Origin: Jiella flava
GTDB lineage: Bacteria; Pseudomonadota; Alphaproteobacteria; Rhizobiales; Rhizobiaceae
NCBI RefSeq assembly: GCF_017349315.1
Contig: NZ_JAFMPP010000012.1
Coordinates: forward strand, 1-64,000
Length of the DNA stretch: 64,000 nucleotides
Reading direction: 5' to 3'
Shown here: positions 42,501-50,906 of the stretch, piece after piece
Layout of the letters: each line of letters starts with the position of its first letter
How positions within the stretch are numbered: the stretch's first letter is position 1
Translations under genes and position numbers: made by a program
Notes under the pieces: generated by a model
Database searches by the model: none
What the model was told of the DNA's origin: nothing
What the model saw: the letters and a program-made list of their open reading frames with translations, nothing else

Positions 42501-42875
42501 ATGGCGACGGAGCGGCAAAGACAGATCGCGCGGGCGCTGACAGCGGCGATCCCGCGCGCGCCCTTCATCGACGCGCAAGCCATTCGCGAGGCGGCACGTT
42601 CGCGGCACATGCGCACGCTGTCACCGGAGGTGGCGGTCTGGCTTGCCGCCGTCGCCCGCATCCGTCACGAACACACCGACTACGACGCCTTGATGGACGA
42701 AGGCTACGACCGCGATGCGGCGCGGTTCTTCGTGCTCGACGACATCAACGCCGTGCTGGACAAGTGGGGCGCCCGCCGACGGCTGGATGCAAGCGATAGC
42801 GATGCGGAGCCCGACCGCGATCCGGCGGCCGCGGACAACGACAGTTCGTCCATGGACGACGAGGTGACCGGCTGA
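42501..42875 (+). CDS. DUF2293 protein
   Basis: 124 residues. The core ARSRHMRTLSPEVAVWLAAV and RHEHTDYDALMDEGYDRDAAR, then DDINAVLDKWGARR, fit the DUF2293 pattern. The C-terminal 25 residues are very acidic and low complexity (DASDSDAEPDRDPAAADNDS). The function is unknown. It starts 9 bases after the TrmO-like gene and is probably co-transcribed with it. Confidence 0.82.
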   Translation: MATERQRQIARALTAAIPRAPFIDAQAIREAARSRHMRTLSPEVAVWLAAVARIRHEHTDYDALMDEGYDRDAARFFVLDDINAVLDKWGARRRLDASDSDAEPDRDPAAADNDSSSMDDEVTG

Positions 42876-42936
42876 ACCAGCGATGAGGCCAATCCTCCTG
42901 CTGCAAACATCCGCTCGAAACGTCGGTCATCTTATC

Positions 42937-42964
42937 ACGATGGGTCAAATTACGATGGGTCAAA
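42937..42964. repeat. Two-unit direct repeat, 15-base period
   Basis: ACGATGGGTCAAA occurs at 42937-42949 and again at 42952-42964, separated by TT. It is a short tandem duplication in the gap before the sRNA candidate. It could be paired regulator sites or chance duplication. Confidence 0.5.
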
Positions 42965-43059
42965 ACCGGGGCTGCGGCGCACGATCGATCCCGATATCCC
43001 CGGACACCGGGCGGACCGAGATTCATGTGTGCCGCACAGCCCGACCGGGCATGCAGCCC

Positions 43060-43145
43060 GATGAAATAACAAAGGCCCGTCCGGGGGAGGATCCGAACGG
43101 GCCTTCTAAATTCAGCAAACATTTGGGAGGAGGTGTTTGCTGAGG
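43060..43145 (-). ncRNA. Candidate anti-SD-loop small RNA (cuckoo/alpha-r14-like), element 2
   Basis: On the minus strand the first stem is perfect: CAGCAAACA with TGTTTGCTG (43142-43113) around the 12-base loop CCTCCTCCCAAA. Eight bases on, a 13-bp stem with one G-T pair (43105-43072: AAGGCCCGT-T-CGG with CCG-G-ACGGGCCTT) carries the loop ATCCTCCC and is followed by TTTGTTATTT, an intrinsic terminator. The exact nonamer CCTCCTCCC in a loop is the defining motif of cuckoo RNAs and alpha-r14 RNAs, which pair with ribosome binding sites. It lies between two plus-strand genes and is transcribed against both, so it looks like an independent transcript. Its promoter was not identified. Confidence 0.7.
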
Positions 43146-43452
43146 TAATTTTTGACACGAATGCGCCGATGGCGCCATGGCGACCACGACATGGCTGCCA
43201 TACCAGAACCGCATGGATCGCCCATCACACCTGAAAAGCCGCGTTACCCGCCCAAAACCTGCGGCACAGGCTCTATACGCGCGAAAGATCCGTGTGCGAC
43301 AATCCTGCCTGCGTGCGTCCCAATCGGCCGATCGGCTCGGGACTTTGCAACGGCCCCGGCGGCACGGCGAAGGTCCGCAGCATCTCAATTCGACGCCCGG
43401 GGCGGACGCAACTGTCAAGCGCGCCGAAGCCACCATCAAGCGAGGCCCACCA

Positions 43453-44616
43453 ATGAGCGTCATTCCCGAGATCCAAGGATTTTTCAGCGATCTGACGGCG
43501 ATCCGCCATGATCTTCACGCCCATCCGGAAATCGGTTTTGAAGAAAAGCGAACCGCCGCCATCGTCGCGGAAGAGCTGAGAGGCTACGGCCTCGACGCGG
43601 TACATGAAGGCATCGGGGTCACCGGCGTCGTCGGAGTTTTGAACGGCACGGCCGGCGCCGGGCGGACGATCGGTCTTCGCGCCGACATGGATGCCCTGCC
43701 GATGGAGGAGCACACCAACCTTGCCTATCGCTCGCAAAATCCCGGGCGCTTCCATGGCTGCGGTCATGACGGACACACTACCATGCTGCTCGGCGCCGCC
43801 CGCTATCTCGCGGCAAACCGCGACTTCAAGGGCACCGCGATGTTCGTCTTCCAGCCGGCAGAGGAAGGTCTTGGCGGTGCCCGGGCGATGATTGCCGACC
43901 GCCTGTTCGAGCGTTTCCCCTGCGACGAGATCTACGGCCTGCACAATTCACCGGAATTCGACCTTGGCGAAATGGCGATTTTTCCCGGCAAGGCGATGGC
44001 CGGCGCGAAGTTCTTCGACATCGCGATCAAGGCCAGCGGCAGCCATGCGGCCATGCCCAACAAGGCGCGTGACGCCGCCGTCATCGCCATGACCCTCGGC
44101 CAGAGCCTGCAGACCATCGTCAGCCGCAATGTCGATCCTTTGAAGCCCGCCGTTTTGTCGATCACCAAGATCAATGCCGGCAGCGCCTACAACGTCATCC
44201 CGGAAACCGCCGCTCTCGCCGGCACCATCCGCTTCTTCCATGACGATGTCGGCGACCTTGTCGCCAGCCGCATGCACGAGATCGCCTCAGGTCTCGCGCA
44301 AAGCTTTGGCTGCGAGATCGACGTCGATATCCGCGACGTCTTTTCGGTCCTCGAAAACCATCCCGCCGAGACCGAGGCGATGCGCCAAGCCGCCTGCGAG
44401 ATCGTCGGAGACGATAAGGTTTACACCGGGGCGCGACCGACGATGGGCAGCGAAGACTTCGCCGACATGCTGCATGTCGTGCCCGGCGCCTATTGCTGGG
44501 TCGGCCATGGCGGCACGGTGCCGCTGCACAATCCCGGCTTCGTTCTCGACGATGCCATCCTGCCAATCGGCGCGAGCCTGCTCGCCCGCATGGTGCAGCG
44601 TCGTCTGGCCGCCTGA
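43453..44616 (+). CDS. M20-family amidohydrolase (hippurate hydrolase-like)
   Basis: 387 residues. Zinc-ligand motifs of the M20D group are present: GLRADMDALPMEE, FHGCGHDGHTTMLLGAAR, FQPAEEGLGGARAMI, GLHNSPE, and MGSEDFADML near the C-terminus. Members remove N-acyl groups from amino acids (hippurate, indole-3-acetyl or acetyl-diaminopimelate derivatives); the substrate is not decidable by eye. The ATG at 43453 has GAGG 7 bases upstream; the 92-codon in-frame extension overlaps the sRNA candidate's upstream region and is rejected. Confidence 0.93.
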   Translation: MSVIPEIQGFFSDLTAIRHDLHAHPEIGFEEKRTAAIVAEELRGYGLDAVHEGIGVTGVVGVLNGTAGAGRTIGLRADMDALPMEEHTNLAYRSQNPGRFHGCGHDGHTTMLLGAARYLAANRDFKGTAMFVFQPAEEGLGGARAMIADRLFERFPCDEIYGLHNSPEFDLGEMAIFPGKAMAGAKFFDIAIKASGSHAAMPNKARDAAVIAMTLGQSLQTIVSRNVDPLKPAVLSITKINAGSAYNVIPETAALAGTIRFFHDDVGDLVASRMHEIASGLAQSFGCEIDVDIRDVFSVLENHPAETEAMRQAACEIVGDDKVYTGARPTMGSEDFADMLHVVPGAYCWVGHGGTVPLHNPGFVLDDAILPIGASLLARMVQRRLAA

Positions 44617-44923
44617 CCCGCCGCGCCGCGTGCCGCAAAGACGATGAGGATTTCAGCCAAGGATGTCAGCAAGCTTCCGCCGATCCGGAGACCACATTAC
44701 CTAAGGATAACCGCCCGGCGGACATGGCCAGATCTCTGGCGTGCGATGCCCACCTCGAAGCTTCGTGGCGGCAGGCACAGTATTGCCCATATTATCATCA
44801 CGCTCACTGAATGCATTAATAAAATGCAACAAACGCCTTATCAATGCCAAAATGCGCCCCACCTTGCGCTCATTGAAATTGGGCACCGCAACAGTGCTCA
44901 GTCATGTGTAGGGACGATTTTCA
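44617..44923 (+). other. AT-richer leader of the glucan gene, no convincing ORF
   Basis: 307 bases with clearly lower GC than the flanks. An inverted repeat TGCATT-AATAA-AATGCA lies at 44812-44828. An open frame from 44644 overlaps the opgG start in another frame; its composition (many Ile, His, Gln) is unlike neighbouring genes, so I do not call it. This stretch probably holds the opgG promoter. Confidence 0.4.
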
Positions 44924-46537
44924 ATGCGCAACAACATCCCAGCGTCGGCTGGGCCGGATTCCGCGGGAGAGCCGTCCGGCCTTAACCGGCGCAGCTTTTT
45001 GACCGCAGCCGCCGCGCTCGGCCTTCTGCCCGCTACCGGCCGAGCGTTCGCCGACGACAAGCTCCTGTCCTTCGAGGCTCCCAAAGCCTTTTCCTTCGAA
45101 CTCCTGGCGGATCAGGCGCGCCAGCGGGCGATGCAGCCCTATGTGCCGCTCCAACCGCGCGATCCGAAAGTCCTCGACCAAATCGACTTCGACGCCCATT
45201 GGAAGATCAAGTACAAGCCCAAGGCGACCCTTAACGTGGCTGGCGGCAAGGCGCCCGTCCGGCTGTTTCCGCTCGGCCGCTACTTCCAGCTGCCGGTCGG
45301 CATCCATGTCGTCGACGGCGGCCAGTCGCGCGAGCTGCGCTACGATGCGGCCGTCTTCGACATGCCCGGCGACAGCCCCTATCGCCAACTGCCGAAGGAT
45401 ATCGGCTATGCCGGCCTCAGGGTGATGGCCCCCGACCAGCAGACCGACTGGCTGGCGTTTCTCGGCGCGGCCTATTTCCGTTCAGCCGGCGAGCTCAACC
45501 AATACGGCCTGTCGGCCCGCGCCCTTGCCATCGACGTCGCTATGCCGACCCCCGAAGAGTTTCCGCGCTTCACCGACTATTATCTGGAGCCCTCGAAAAC
45601 GATCGGCCGCGATCTCGTCATCACCTGTCTGATCGATTCTCCCAGCATGACCGGTGTCTTCCGGATGGATGTTGGCAAGCACGGCCCGGTGGTCATGGAT
45701 ATCGACAGCCGCTTCTTCGCCCGCAAGAAGATCGCGCGCCTCGGCCTGGCGCCACTGACCTCGATGTTCTGGTTCTCCGAGACCGACCGGCCCGATCGCG
45801 TCGACTGGCGGCCGGAGATCCACGACAGCGACGGACTGGCGCTGTGGACAGGCGCCAATGAGCGCATCTGGCGGCCGCTGAACAACCCGGGCGAGGTGCG
45901 CACGTCGAGCTTTGCCGATACCAGCCCGAAAGGCTTCGGCCTTTTGCAGCGCGATCGCTCCTTCGCCAATTACGAGGACGACGGCGTCTTCTACGAAAAG
46001 CGGCCGAGCGTCTGGGTCGAGCCGACGGGCAGTTGGGGCAAGGGCGAGGTGCAACTCGTCGAAATCCCGACCGACGACGAGATCCACGACAACATCGTCG
46101 CCTATTGGGTTGCCGATGAACCGGTCGAGCAAGGCGACGAGATCCCGCTCTCTTATCGTCTGACGTGGTCGAAGGACGCGCCCTATCCGCCCGAGGTCAG
46201 CACCGTGACCGCCACCCGCATCGGCCGCGGCGGCATTCCGGGCCAGCCACGCCCCAAGGGCGTCGTCAAACTGGCAGTGGACTTCGACGGCGGTTACGTC
46301 GCCAAGCTCGATCGTGATGCCAAGGGCGTCGAAGCCGTCGTAACGTCATCGCGTGGCACGATCTCGAATGTCGACTGCTATTCGGTGAAGGTCGGCACAG
46401 CCTGGCGAATGACCTTCGATCTGAAGACCGACAGCACCGATCCGGTGGATCTGCGAGCCTATCTCAAACGCGGCGAGCAGACGCTGACCGAGACCTGGCT
46501 CTACCAGTTCCTGCCCAAGCCCAATTCGGAGGCCTGA
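44924..46537 (+). CDS. Periplasmic glucan biosynthesis protein, OpgG/OpgD family, Tat-exported
   Basis: Shapes osmoregulated periplasmic glucans. 537 residues with a twin-arginine signal, NRRSFL at residues 21-26, and a likely cleavage after AFA at 43. The mature protein has the two beta-sandwich domains of the MdoG family (FSFELLADQARQRA, IKYKPKATLN, PLGRYFQLPV; the ERIWRPLNNP segment; EIPLSYRLTW). A Tat signal is typical of OpgD, whereas E. coli OpgG is Sec-exported, so OpgD-like may be the better name. No opgH glucosyltransferase gene is adjacent; many Hyphomicrobiales make cyclic glucans instead, so its role here deserves care. Confidence 0.92.
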   Translation: MRNNIPASAGPDSAGEPSGLNRRSFLTAAAALGLLPATGRAFADDKLLSFEAPKAFSFELLADQARQRAMQPYVPLQPRDPKVLDQIDFDAHWKIKYKPKATLNVAGGKAPVRLFPLGRYFQLPVGIHVVDGGQSRELRYDAAVFDMPGDSPYRQLPKDIGYAGLRVMAPDQQTDWLAFLGAAYFRSAGELNQYGLSARALAIDVAMPTPEEFPRFTDYYLEPSKTIGRDLVITCLIDSPSMTGVFRMDVGKHGPVVMDIDSRFFARKKIARLGLAPLTSMFWFSETDRPDRVDWRPEIHDSDGLALWTGANERIWRPLNNPGEVRTSSFADTSPKGFGLLQRDRSFANYEDDGVFYEKRPSVWVEPTGSWGKGEVQLVEIPTDDEIHDNIVAYWVADEPVEQGDEIPLSYRLTWSKDAPYPPEVSTVTATRIGRGGIPGQPRPKGVVKLAVDFDGGYVAKLDRDAKGVEAVVTSSRGTISNVDCYSVKVGTAWRMTFDLKTDSTDPVDLRAYLKRGEQTLTETWLYQFLPKPNSEA

Positions 46538-47006
46538 TCGCAGGCCTCGGCCTGGAGCGCCGCTGCGGCAGCGGCGCTCCAGATCATGACGCGCGCAAGC
46601 CGAAGCTCGGTCGTCGCGGTGCGACAACAGGTAGGGGCGTTTCCAAGCCGCTCACGCTGAGGCGCATGGGCCCATCACGGCAGCGGAAGCGGAACGGACG
46701 CCGCCATCGCCGCCTGAAAGCGACCGCTTCGGAAGTCTGTTCCGAGGCGGTTTTGCTATGCCTCGTCGCGCGGCCATCTGGGAGAGCGCTGTGCTGCGGC
46801 AGCCCGAGGGCCTTTGCCGGCCCACTGCAACCCTTCATTAACGATGACCAGCATTCGTCGGCAACGCAAAATACTCACAGTCCATTACCGAAACGGAATC
46901 TCAAGAATAATTGGTCAGCTTACCGACTTAACGGAAAATTGCCGTTTCTCGAACGCCGATCGAGTTCCAGGTGAAGATCCGGCATCATAGCGGGACGGAG
47001 AGGAAT
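46538..47006 (+). other. Intergenic region with two strong hairpins
   Basis: 469 bases with no convincing gene between opgG/D and the FAD oxidoreductase. A perfect 13-bp stem, TGGAGCGCCGCTG and CAGCGGCGCTCCA with a CGG loop, lies at 46553-46581, 15 bases after the stop. A second hairpin with a T-tract is listed separately. The DNA between and after them shows no recognised RNA family; an unannotated small RNA ending at the second hairpin is possible. The last 150 bases are AT-richer and may hold the promoter of the next gene. Confidence 0.5.
46723..46755 (+). terminator. Intrinsic terminator
   Basis: ACCGCTTCGGAA (46723-46734) pairs with TTCCGAGGCGGT (46740-46751) with one T-G pair and a GTCTG loop, followed by TTTT. 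It lies 185 bases after the opgG/D stop, so it may end that transcript or a short independent RNA. Confidence 0.75.
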
Positions 47007-48398
47007 ATGCGGCCGATCGCGATTCTGGGCGCCGGCATAGCCGGCCTTACCGCAGCTGCTGAGCTGAAACGACTTGGACTTCCCGTTGCCGTCTTCGAGG
47101 CAGGCAAAGCGGTGGGCGGCCTGATGGCTTCGTTCAAGGATCCCGCCGGCTTCAGCTATGACTTCGGCGCACATTTCGTGAACAATCGCCTTGCCGCCAC
47201 GCTCGGAGCCGCCAATATCTGCCGGACAGTGCGCCATTATGGTGAGGCCGTCTATCTCGGCGGCGTCTCGCGCGGCTATCCGTTCGGCCTGATGCGCTCG
47301 CCGCGCTTTGTGCAAGGCGCGATCGCCTCACGATTTCGCAAGCACGAGATCGTCACCGCCGAAGACTGGTTCCGCCACCACTATGGCGATGCGCTGGCCG
47401 AGGCCGTGGCGATTCCGATCGCCGAGGCTTGGTCCGGCGTCCCCGCGTCCGAGCTATCGCCTGCGGTCGGCGAGAAAATGTCGAATGGCGCACTGAAGAC
47501 CCTCTACCTCAAGGCCGCCGCACGGGTGACCGGCCGCGCCGTCTGCATCGGCTATTCCCACGAATTGCGGGAAAACGCCGGAATCTACCATGTCTACCCG
47601 GAAGGCGGCGTCGCCCGCCTGCTCGAACCGACACTGGAAAACGTTCGCGACGTCATCCACCTGGAATCGCCCGTCGAAGCGATTTTGGTCGAGGACGAAA
47701 AGGTCGCAGGCGTCCGGGTGAACGGCAAGGTGATCGAGGTCTCGGCGGTGATCAGCACGGCACCGGTTCACGTCTTGCCGAAACTGCTCGACGGTAGCAG
47801 CAGGCTCGATCACCTGGCGCGATTCCGCTACCGCCCGATGGTCTTCGTCAACATCCATTTCGAAGGCCGCCACCATCTGCCCGACACGATGCTCTGGGTG
47901 CCGGGGGGCAAATATCCGTTCTTCCGGCTCACCGAGACACCGATCTCGATGCCGTGGCTCGCCCCCGAGGGCAAGACGCTGATCACCTTCGACATCGGCT
48001 GCGCGGCCGGCGATGCCTCTTGGACGATGCCCGACGACAAGCTCGCCGAAATCTGCCTGGACGGTCTTTGCGACATCTATCCGCATCTGCGCGGAAAATA
48101 TCTCGGCATCGGCGGCATCATGCGCACGCCGGTTGCCTATCCGGTTTATCGTCTCGACTACGAGGCCGAACGTCAGGCCTTCGCGCGCTCGACAGGCATC
48201 GCCGGTCTTTACAGCATCGGCCGGAATGGCGAATTCGCCCATATCTTGATGGAAGATGTCTACTGCCGAACCTTGCGCCGGATGCAAGACGTCCGTCATT
48301 ATGTTCGACAGGATGTCGACATAGCCGGACTCGAAAGACTGTCCAACCTCATGGCGACCGCCGATAGCGTCAAGCCAGGAAGCATCGCCGCCGCCTGA
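47007..48398 (+). CDS. FAD-dependent oxidoreductase (protoporphyrinogen oxidase/amine oxidase-like)
   Basis: 463 residues. The N-terminal FAD-binding Rossmann motif GAGIAGLTAAAELKRLG is at about 8-24, followed by VFEAGKAVGGLMAS and the amine-oxidase pattern YDFGAHFV. The C-terminus has the second FAD contact GLYSIGRNGEFAHILMEDV. The family includes HemY-type protoporphyrinogen oxidases, UDP-galactopyranose mutases and amine oxidases; I cannot decide the substrate. The ATG at 47007 has GAGAGGA directly upstream; 12 in-frame upstream codons are rejected. It stands alone, followed by a poly-C tract and R1 copy 9. Confidence 0.88.
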   Translation: MRPIAILGAGIAGLTAAAELKRLGLPVAVFEAGKAVGGLMASFKDPAGFSYDFGAHFVNNRLAATLGAANICRTVRHYGEAVYLGGVSRGYPFGLMRSPRFVQGAIASRFRKHEIVTAEDWFRHHYGDALAEAVAIPIAEAWSGVPASELSPAVGEKMSNGALKTLYLKAAARVTGRAVCIGYSHELRENAGIYHVYPEGGVARLLEPTLENVRDVIHLESPVEAILVEDEKVAGVRVNGKVIEVSAVISTAPVHVLPKLLDGSSRLDHLARFRYRPMVFVNIHFEGRHHLPDTMLWVPGGKYPFFRLTETPISMPWLAPEGKTLITFDIGCAAGDASWTMPDDKLAEICLDGLCDIYPHLRGKYLGIGGIMRTPVAYPVYRLDYEAERQAFARSTGIAGLYSIGRNGEFAHILMEDVYCRTLRRMQDVRHYVRQDVDIAGLERLSNLMATADSVKPGSIAAA

Positions 48399-48450
48399 TG
48401 ATCAGCGAGTCGGCAGACGTCAGACCCAGCCGGCCGGTGCCATCGCTCAG

Positions 48451-48463
48451 CCCCCCCCCCCCC
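48451..48463. repeat. Homopolymer of 13 C
   Basis: An uninterrupted run of 13 C at 48451-48463, far longer than any other homopolymer in the window, 52 bases after the FAD oxidoreductase stop and about 185 bases before the CobW gene. Such tracts change length by slippage; the length given may also be a sequencing error. Confidence 0.8.
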
Positions 48464-48499
48464 GTGGTGACAGAAGACATCGTACAAGCTTTGGCCGAC

Positions 48500-48603
48500 A
48501 GCGCCCTGCGTCCGATTGGACGCAGAAGGGACGCTCCAACTCGTTGATTCTACGCATCGTGCTTTGCCGAAAATCGATTCCGATTTTCCGGTCGATACTG
48601 TAA
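48500..48603 (-). repeat. R1 repeat copy 9
   Basis: Reverse R1 copy with both parts well kept. Hairpin B is at about 48506-48524 (CTGCGTCC, GATT, GGACGCAG), followed by a linker with AGGGACGCTCCAACTCG. Hairpin A is at 48554-48598 (GCATCGTGCTTTGCCG to TTCCGGTCGATAC). It lies between the FAD oxidoreductase and the CobW GTPase genes. Confidence 0.87.
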
Positions 48604-48648
48604 TGAGGCTGCGCCTTTCCTCAATTCGCCGCAGCACAGGACGACACG

Positions 48649-49818
48649 ATGGCGCCTCAAAGCATTTCAGCGGCCCCCATCCGGCTGACACTGCTCACCG
48701 GCTTTCTCGGTGCGGGCAAGACCACCCTGCTCAATCGCCTGATCGGCGATCCGGCCCTTTCCGGTGCGGCCGTCGTCGTCAATGAATTCGGCGAGGCCGC
48801 CATCGATCCGATCCTAGTCGAGGCGGTGTCGAGCGACGGGGTGATCTCGCTGTCGAATGGCTGTCTATGCTGCACCGTCCGGGGCGAACTGATCGACACG
48901 CTCTGCGACCTGGCCGAAGCGAAGAACGGCGAAGGCGGCGCGCCGTTGCAGCGCGTGGTCGTCGAGACCACCGGTCTTGCAGACCCGGGCCCGATTCTTT
49001 CGGCCCTCATGTCTCACCCCACCCTCGTCGAGGCCTATACGCTTGACGGCGTCGTCACGGTGGTGGACGGCGCGCACGGCGCCAAAACCTTGGACGACCA
49101 CGCCGATAGCCGGCGGCAAGTGGCCGTCGCCGATCGCATCGTTCTGACCAAAGGCGACCTGGCCTCCCCTGCGGCACTTCAGGCCACCAGGACCGCGATC
49201 CGCGATCTGAACGCCCGGGCCCCGATCGTCGACGCGAGCACGATCACCGGCGCCGAAGGCATTCTCGTAGGCTGCGGCCTGACCGCGACGCTCGCCCGCG
49301 GTGACGACATCGGCGTCTGGCTTGGCGAGCCAAGCGATCAACCCGACGCTCATTGCGACCACGAGCACGACCATTATTACCACCATGATGGCGATCACAG
49401 CCATGGCCACCACGATCATGAGCATCATCTGCGCCAGGACGGCATCCGCTCGTTCTCGCTGGAGACGGATCGTCCCGTCACCTGGCTTGCGATCACCGGG
49501 TTTCTGGAAATCCTCAACGGCACGGCCGGCCAGAAAATCCTGCGCATGAAAGGCATTGTCAGGCTGGCCGAAGACCCCGACCGACCACTTGTACTGCATG
49601 GCGTCCAGGGCTTTTTGCATCCCCCCGCGCGGCTTGCGGCCTGGCCCGCCGGCGCCGGGGGCAAGACACGTCTGGTGGTCATTGCGCAAGACCTTGAGGA
49701 GAGCTTCGTCCGCGATCTCTTCGCGGCCTTCACGGGTGGCGTCGCACCGGACACCGCCGACCGCACGGCGATCGAAGAAAATCCGTTGGCGATTCCGGGC
49801 CTGCGCTTCGGTCCGTAA
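48649..49818 (+). CDS. CobW/COG0523 metallochaperone GTPase with His-rich loop
   Basis: A 389-residue G3E GTPase. The Walker A motif is GFLGAGKTT (18-26), the metal-binding CXCC is CLCC (72-75), and the GTP-specific TKGD is near 165. Then comes a very His/Asp-rich stretch at about 232-265 (HCDHEHDHYYHHDGDHSH), followed by the C-terminal CobW domain (GFLEILNG..., VLHGVQGFLH). This set suits zinc delivery (ZNG1/YjiA-like) rather than cobalamin synthesis, as no cob genes are nearby. It is convergent with a TusA gene, only 15 bases between stops. Confidence 0.93.
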   Translation: MAPQSISAAPIRLTLLTGFLGAGKTTLLNRLIGDPALSGAAVVVNEFGEAAIDPILVEAVSSDGVISLSNGCLCCTVRGELIDTLCDLAEAKNGEGGAPLQRVVVETTGLADPGPILSALMSHPTLVEAYTLDGVVTVVDGAHGAKTLDDHADSRRQVAVADRIVLTKGDLASPAALQATRTAIRDLNARAPIVDASTITGAEGILVGCGLTATLARGDDIGVWLGEPSDQPDAHCDHEHDHYYHHDGDHSHGHHDHEHHLRQDGIRSFSLETDRPVTWLAITGFLEILNGTAGQKILRMKGIVRLAEDPDRPLVLHGVQGFLHPPARLAAWPAGAGGKTRLVVIAQDLEESFVRDLFAAFTGGVAPDTADRTAIEENPLAIPGLRFGP

Positions 49819-49833
49819 CGATGGCCAATGATC

Positions 49834-50058
49834 TCAGGCGCCTTTCGAAACGATCTCAAAGCGCGTGACACCCGCGTCCTGAATGACCGCTTTGAGGCAG
49901 TGACCGTCGCTCTGGCACAGATGCGCGATATCGACCGCCGCCAACGGGTCGTCGGCGAGCACCCGAATCGACATGCCGGGCTGAAGCCCGGCCAGGCTGG
50001 CCCGGGTGCGAAGTGCCGGCAAAGGGCAGCGCAAACCGCGCAGATCTAACTCGATCAT
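49834..50058 (-). CDS. TusA-family sulfur carrier protein
   Basis: 74 residues. The CPxP motif with the sulfur-carrying Cys is RGLRCPLPALRTR (Cys11), and the family's second half VLADDPLAAVDIAHLC follows. TusA proteins relay persulfide sulfur, for example to tRNA thiolation or molybdenum-cofactor enzymes. The ATG at 50058 has GGAGG 9 bases upstream. The longer frame to 50745 only covers the divergent DUF924 gene and is rejected. It is divergent from the DUF924 gene. Confidence 0.9.
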   Translation of the reverse strand: MIELDLRGLRCPLPALRTRASLAGLQPGMSIRVLADDPLAAVDIAHLCQSDGHCLKAVIQDAGVTRFEIVSKGA

Positions 50059-50163
50059 CACCGTTGACCTCCCCCTGTCATCGGGCGTCGCAATCCCTAT
50101 TTCCTTAACGGCAGTCGGCGAGGCCGGCCATCGATCATTGTCCAGCCGGAGACGTCTCATCCC

Positions 50164-50718
50164 ATGTCGCGACCCTACGCTCCCGATCCGCAGACGGTCG
50201 TCGAGTTTTGGCGCGAGGCTGGTCCGAATCGGTGGTTCAAGAAGGATACCGATTTCGATCGGACGATCCGCAGCCGCTTCGGCGATCTTTACGAAATGGC
50301 GGCGCGCGGCGACCTTGATTTTTGGGCTGAGGACGCCACGGGCATGCTGGCGCTGATTATTCTGCTCGACCAATTCCCCCGCAACATGTTTCGCCGCTCG
50401 CCGCTGGCCTTTGCGACCGACGAGAAGGCCCTTGGCCTCGCACGCAGCGCATTGGCCCGCGGCGATCATGAAACCGTCGCCGAGGATATCAACCAATTTC
50501 TTGTCATGCCGCTGATGCATTCGGAAGCGCTGCAAGATCAAGAAGATTGCCTGGCATGGATGACACGTATCGGCAACGCCGAGAATGTCGATGCTGCCGA
50601 AGACCATCGCGACATTATTGCGAAATTTGGCCGATTCCCCCATCGTAATATCGTCCTCGGCCGAGAAACCACTGCAGAGGAAGAGGCGTATCTCGATGCA
50701 GGTGGTTTCCTGGGCTGA
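50164..50718 (+). CDS. DUF924 protein
   Basis: 184 residues, all-helical, tetratricopeptide-like. VVEFWREAGPNRWFKKDTDFD, LDQFPRNMFRRSPLAFATD and QFLVMPLMHSE are the recognisable family strings. Widespread in proteobacteria; the function is unknown. The ATG at 50164 follows a 105-base gap from the divergent TusA gene. Confidence 0.9.
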   Translation: MSRPYAPDPQTVVEFWREAGPNRWFKKDTDFDRTIRSRFGDLYEMAARGDLDFWAEDATGMLALIILLDQFPRNMFRRSPLAFATDEKALGLARSALARGDHETVAEDINQFLVMPLMHSEALQDQEDCLAWMTRIGNAENVDAAEDHRDIIAKFGRFPHRNIVLGRETTAEEEAYLDAGGFLG

Positions 50719-50906
50719 CTGACGCGGCACCGAAGGGTTCCGCAAGACGGAAAATTTGCAAGCGTTCGCAATGCGTCACGAGACATGTTTCTTATCGTTA
50801 CTGCCCCGTCCTTGGGTCCGACATAAAATTGCAAGCCCCGTTGGCGATATTGCATTTGGAGAAATAGTTTCAGCGGCATCACCGTCAGCACCGAAATCGC
50901 CTAACA

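Noticed and set aside
44644-44985. 113-codon plus-strand frame before opgG/D
   Set aside because: It overlaps the Tat signal of opgG/D in another frame, lies in an AT-rich leader and has unlike amino-acid composition.
49834-50745. 303-codon minus-strand frame containing the TusA sequence at its end
   Set aside because: Only the last 74 codons are TusA, with their own ATG and ribosome site; the rest is antisense to the DUF924 gene.
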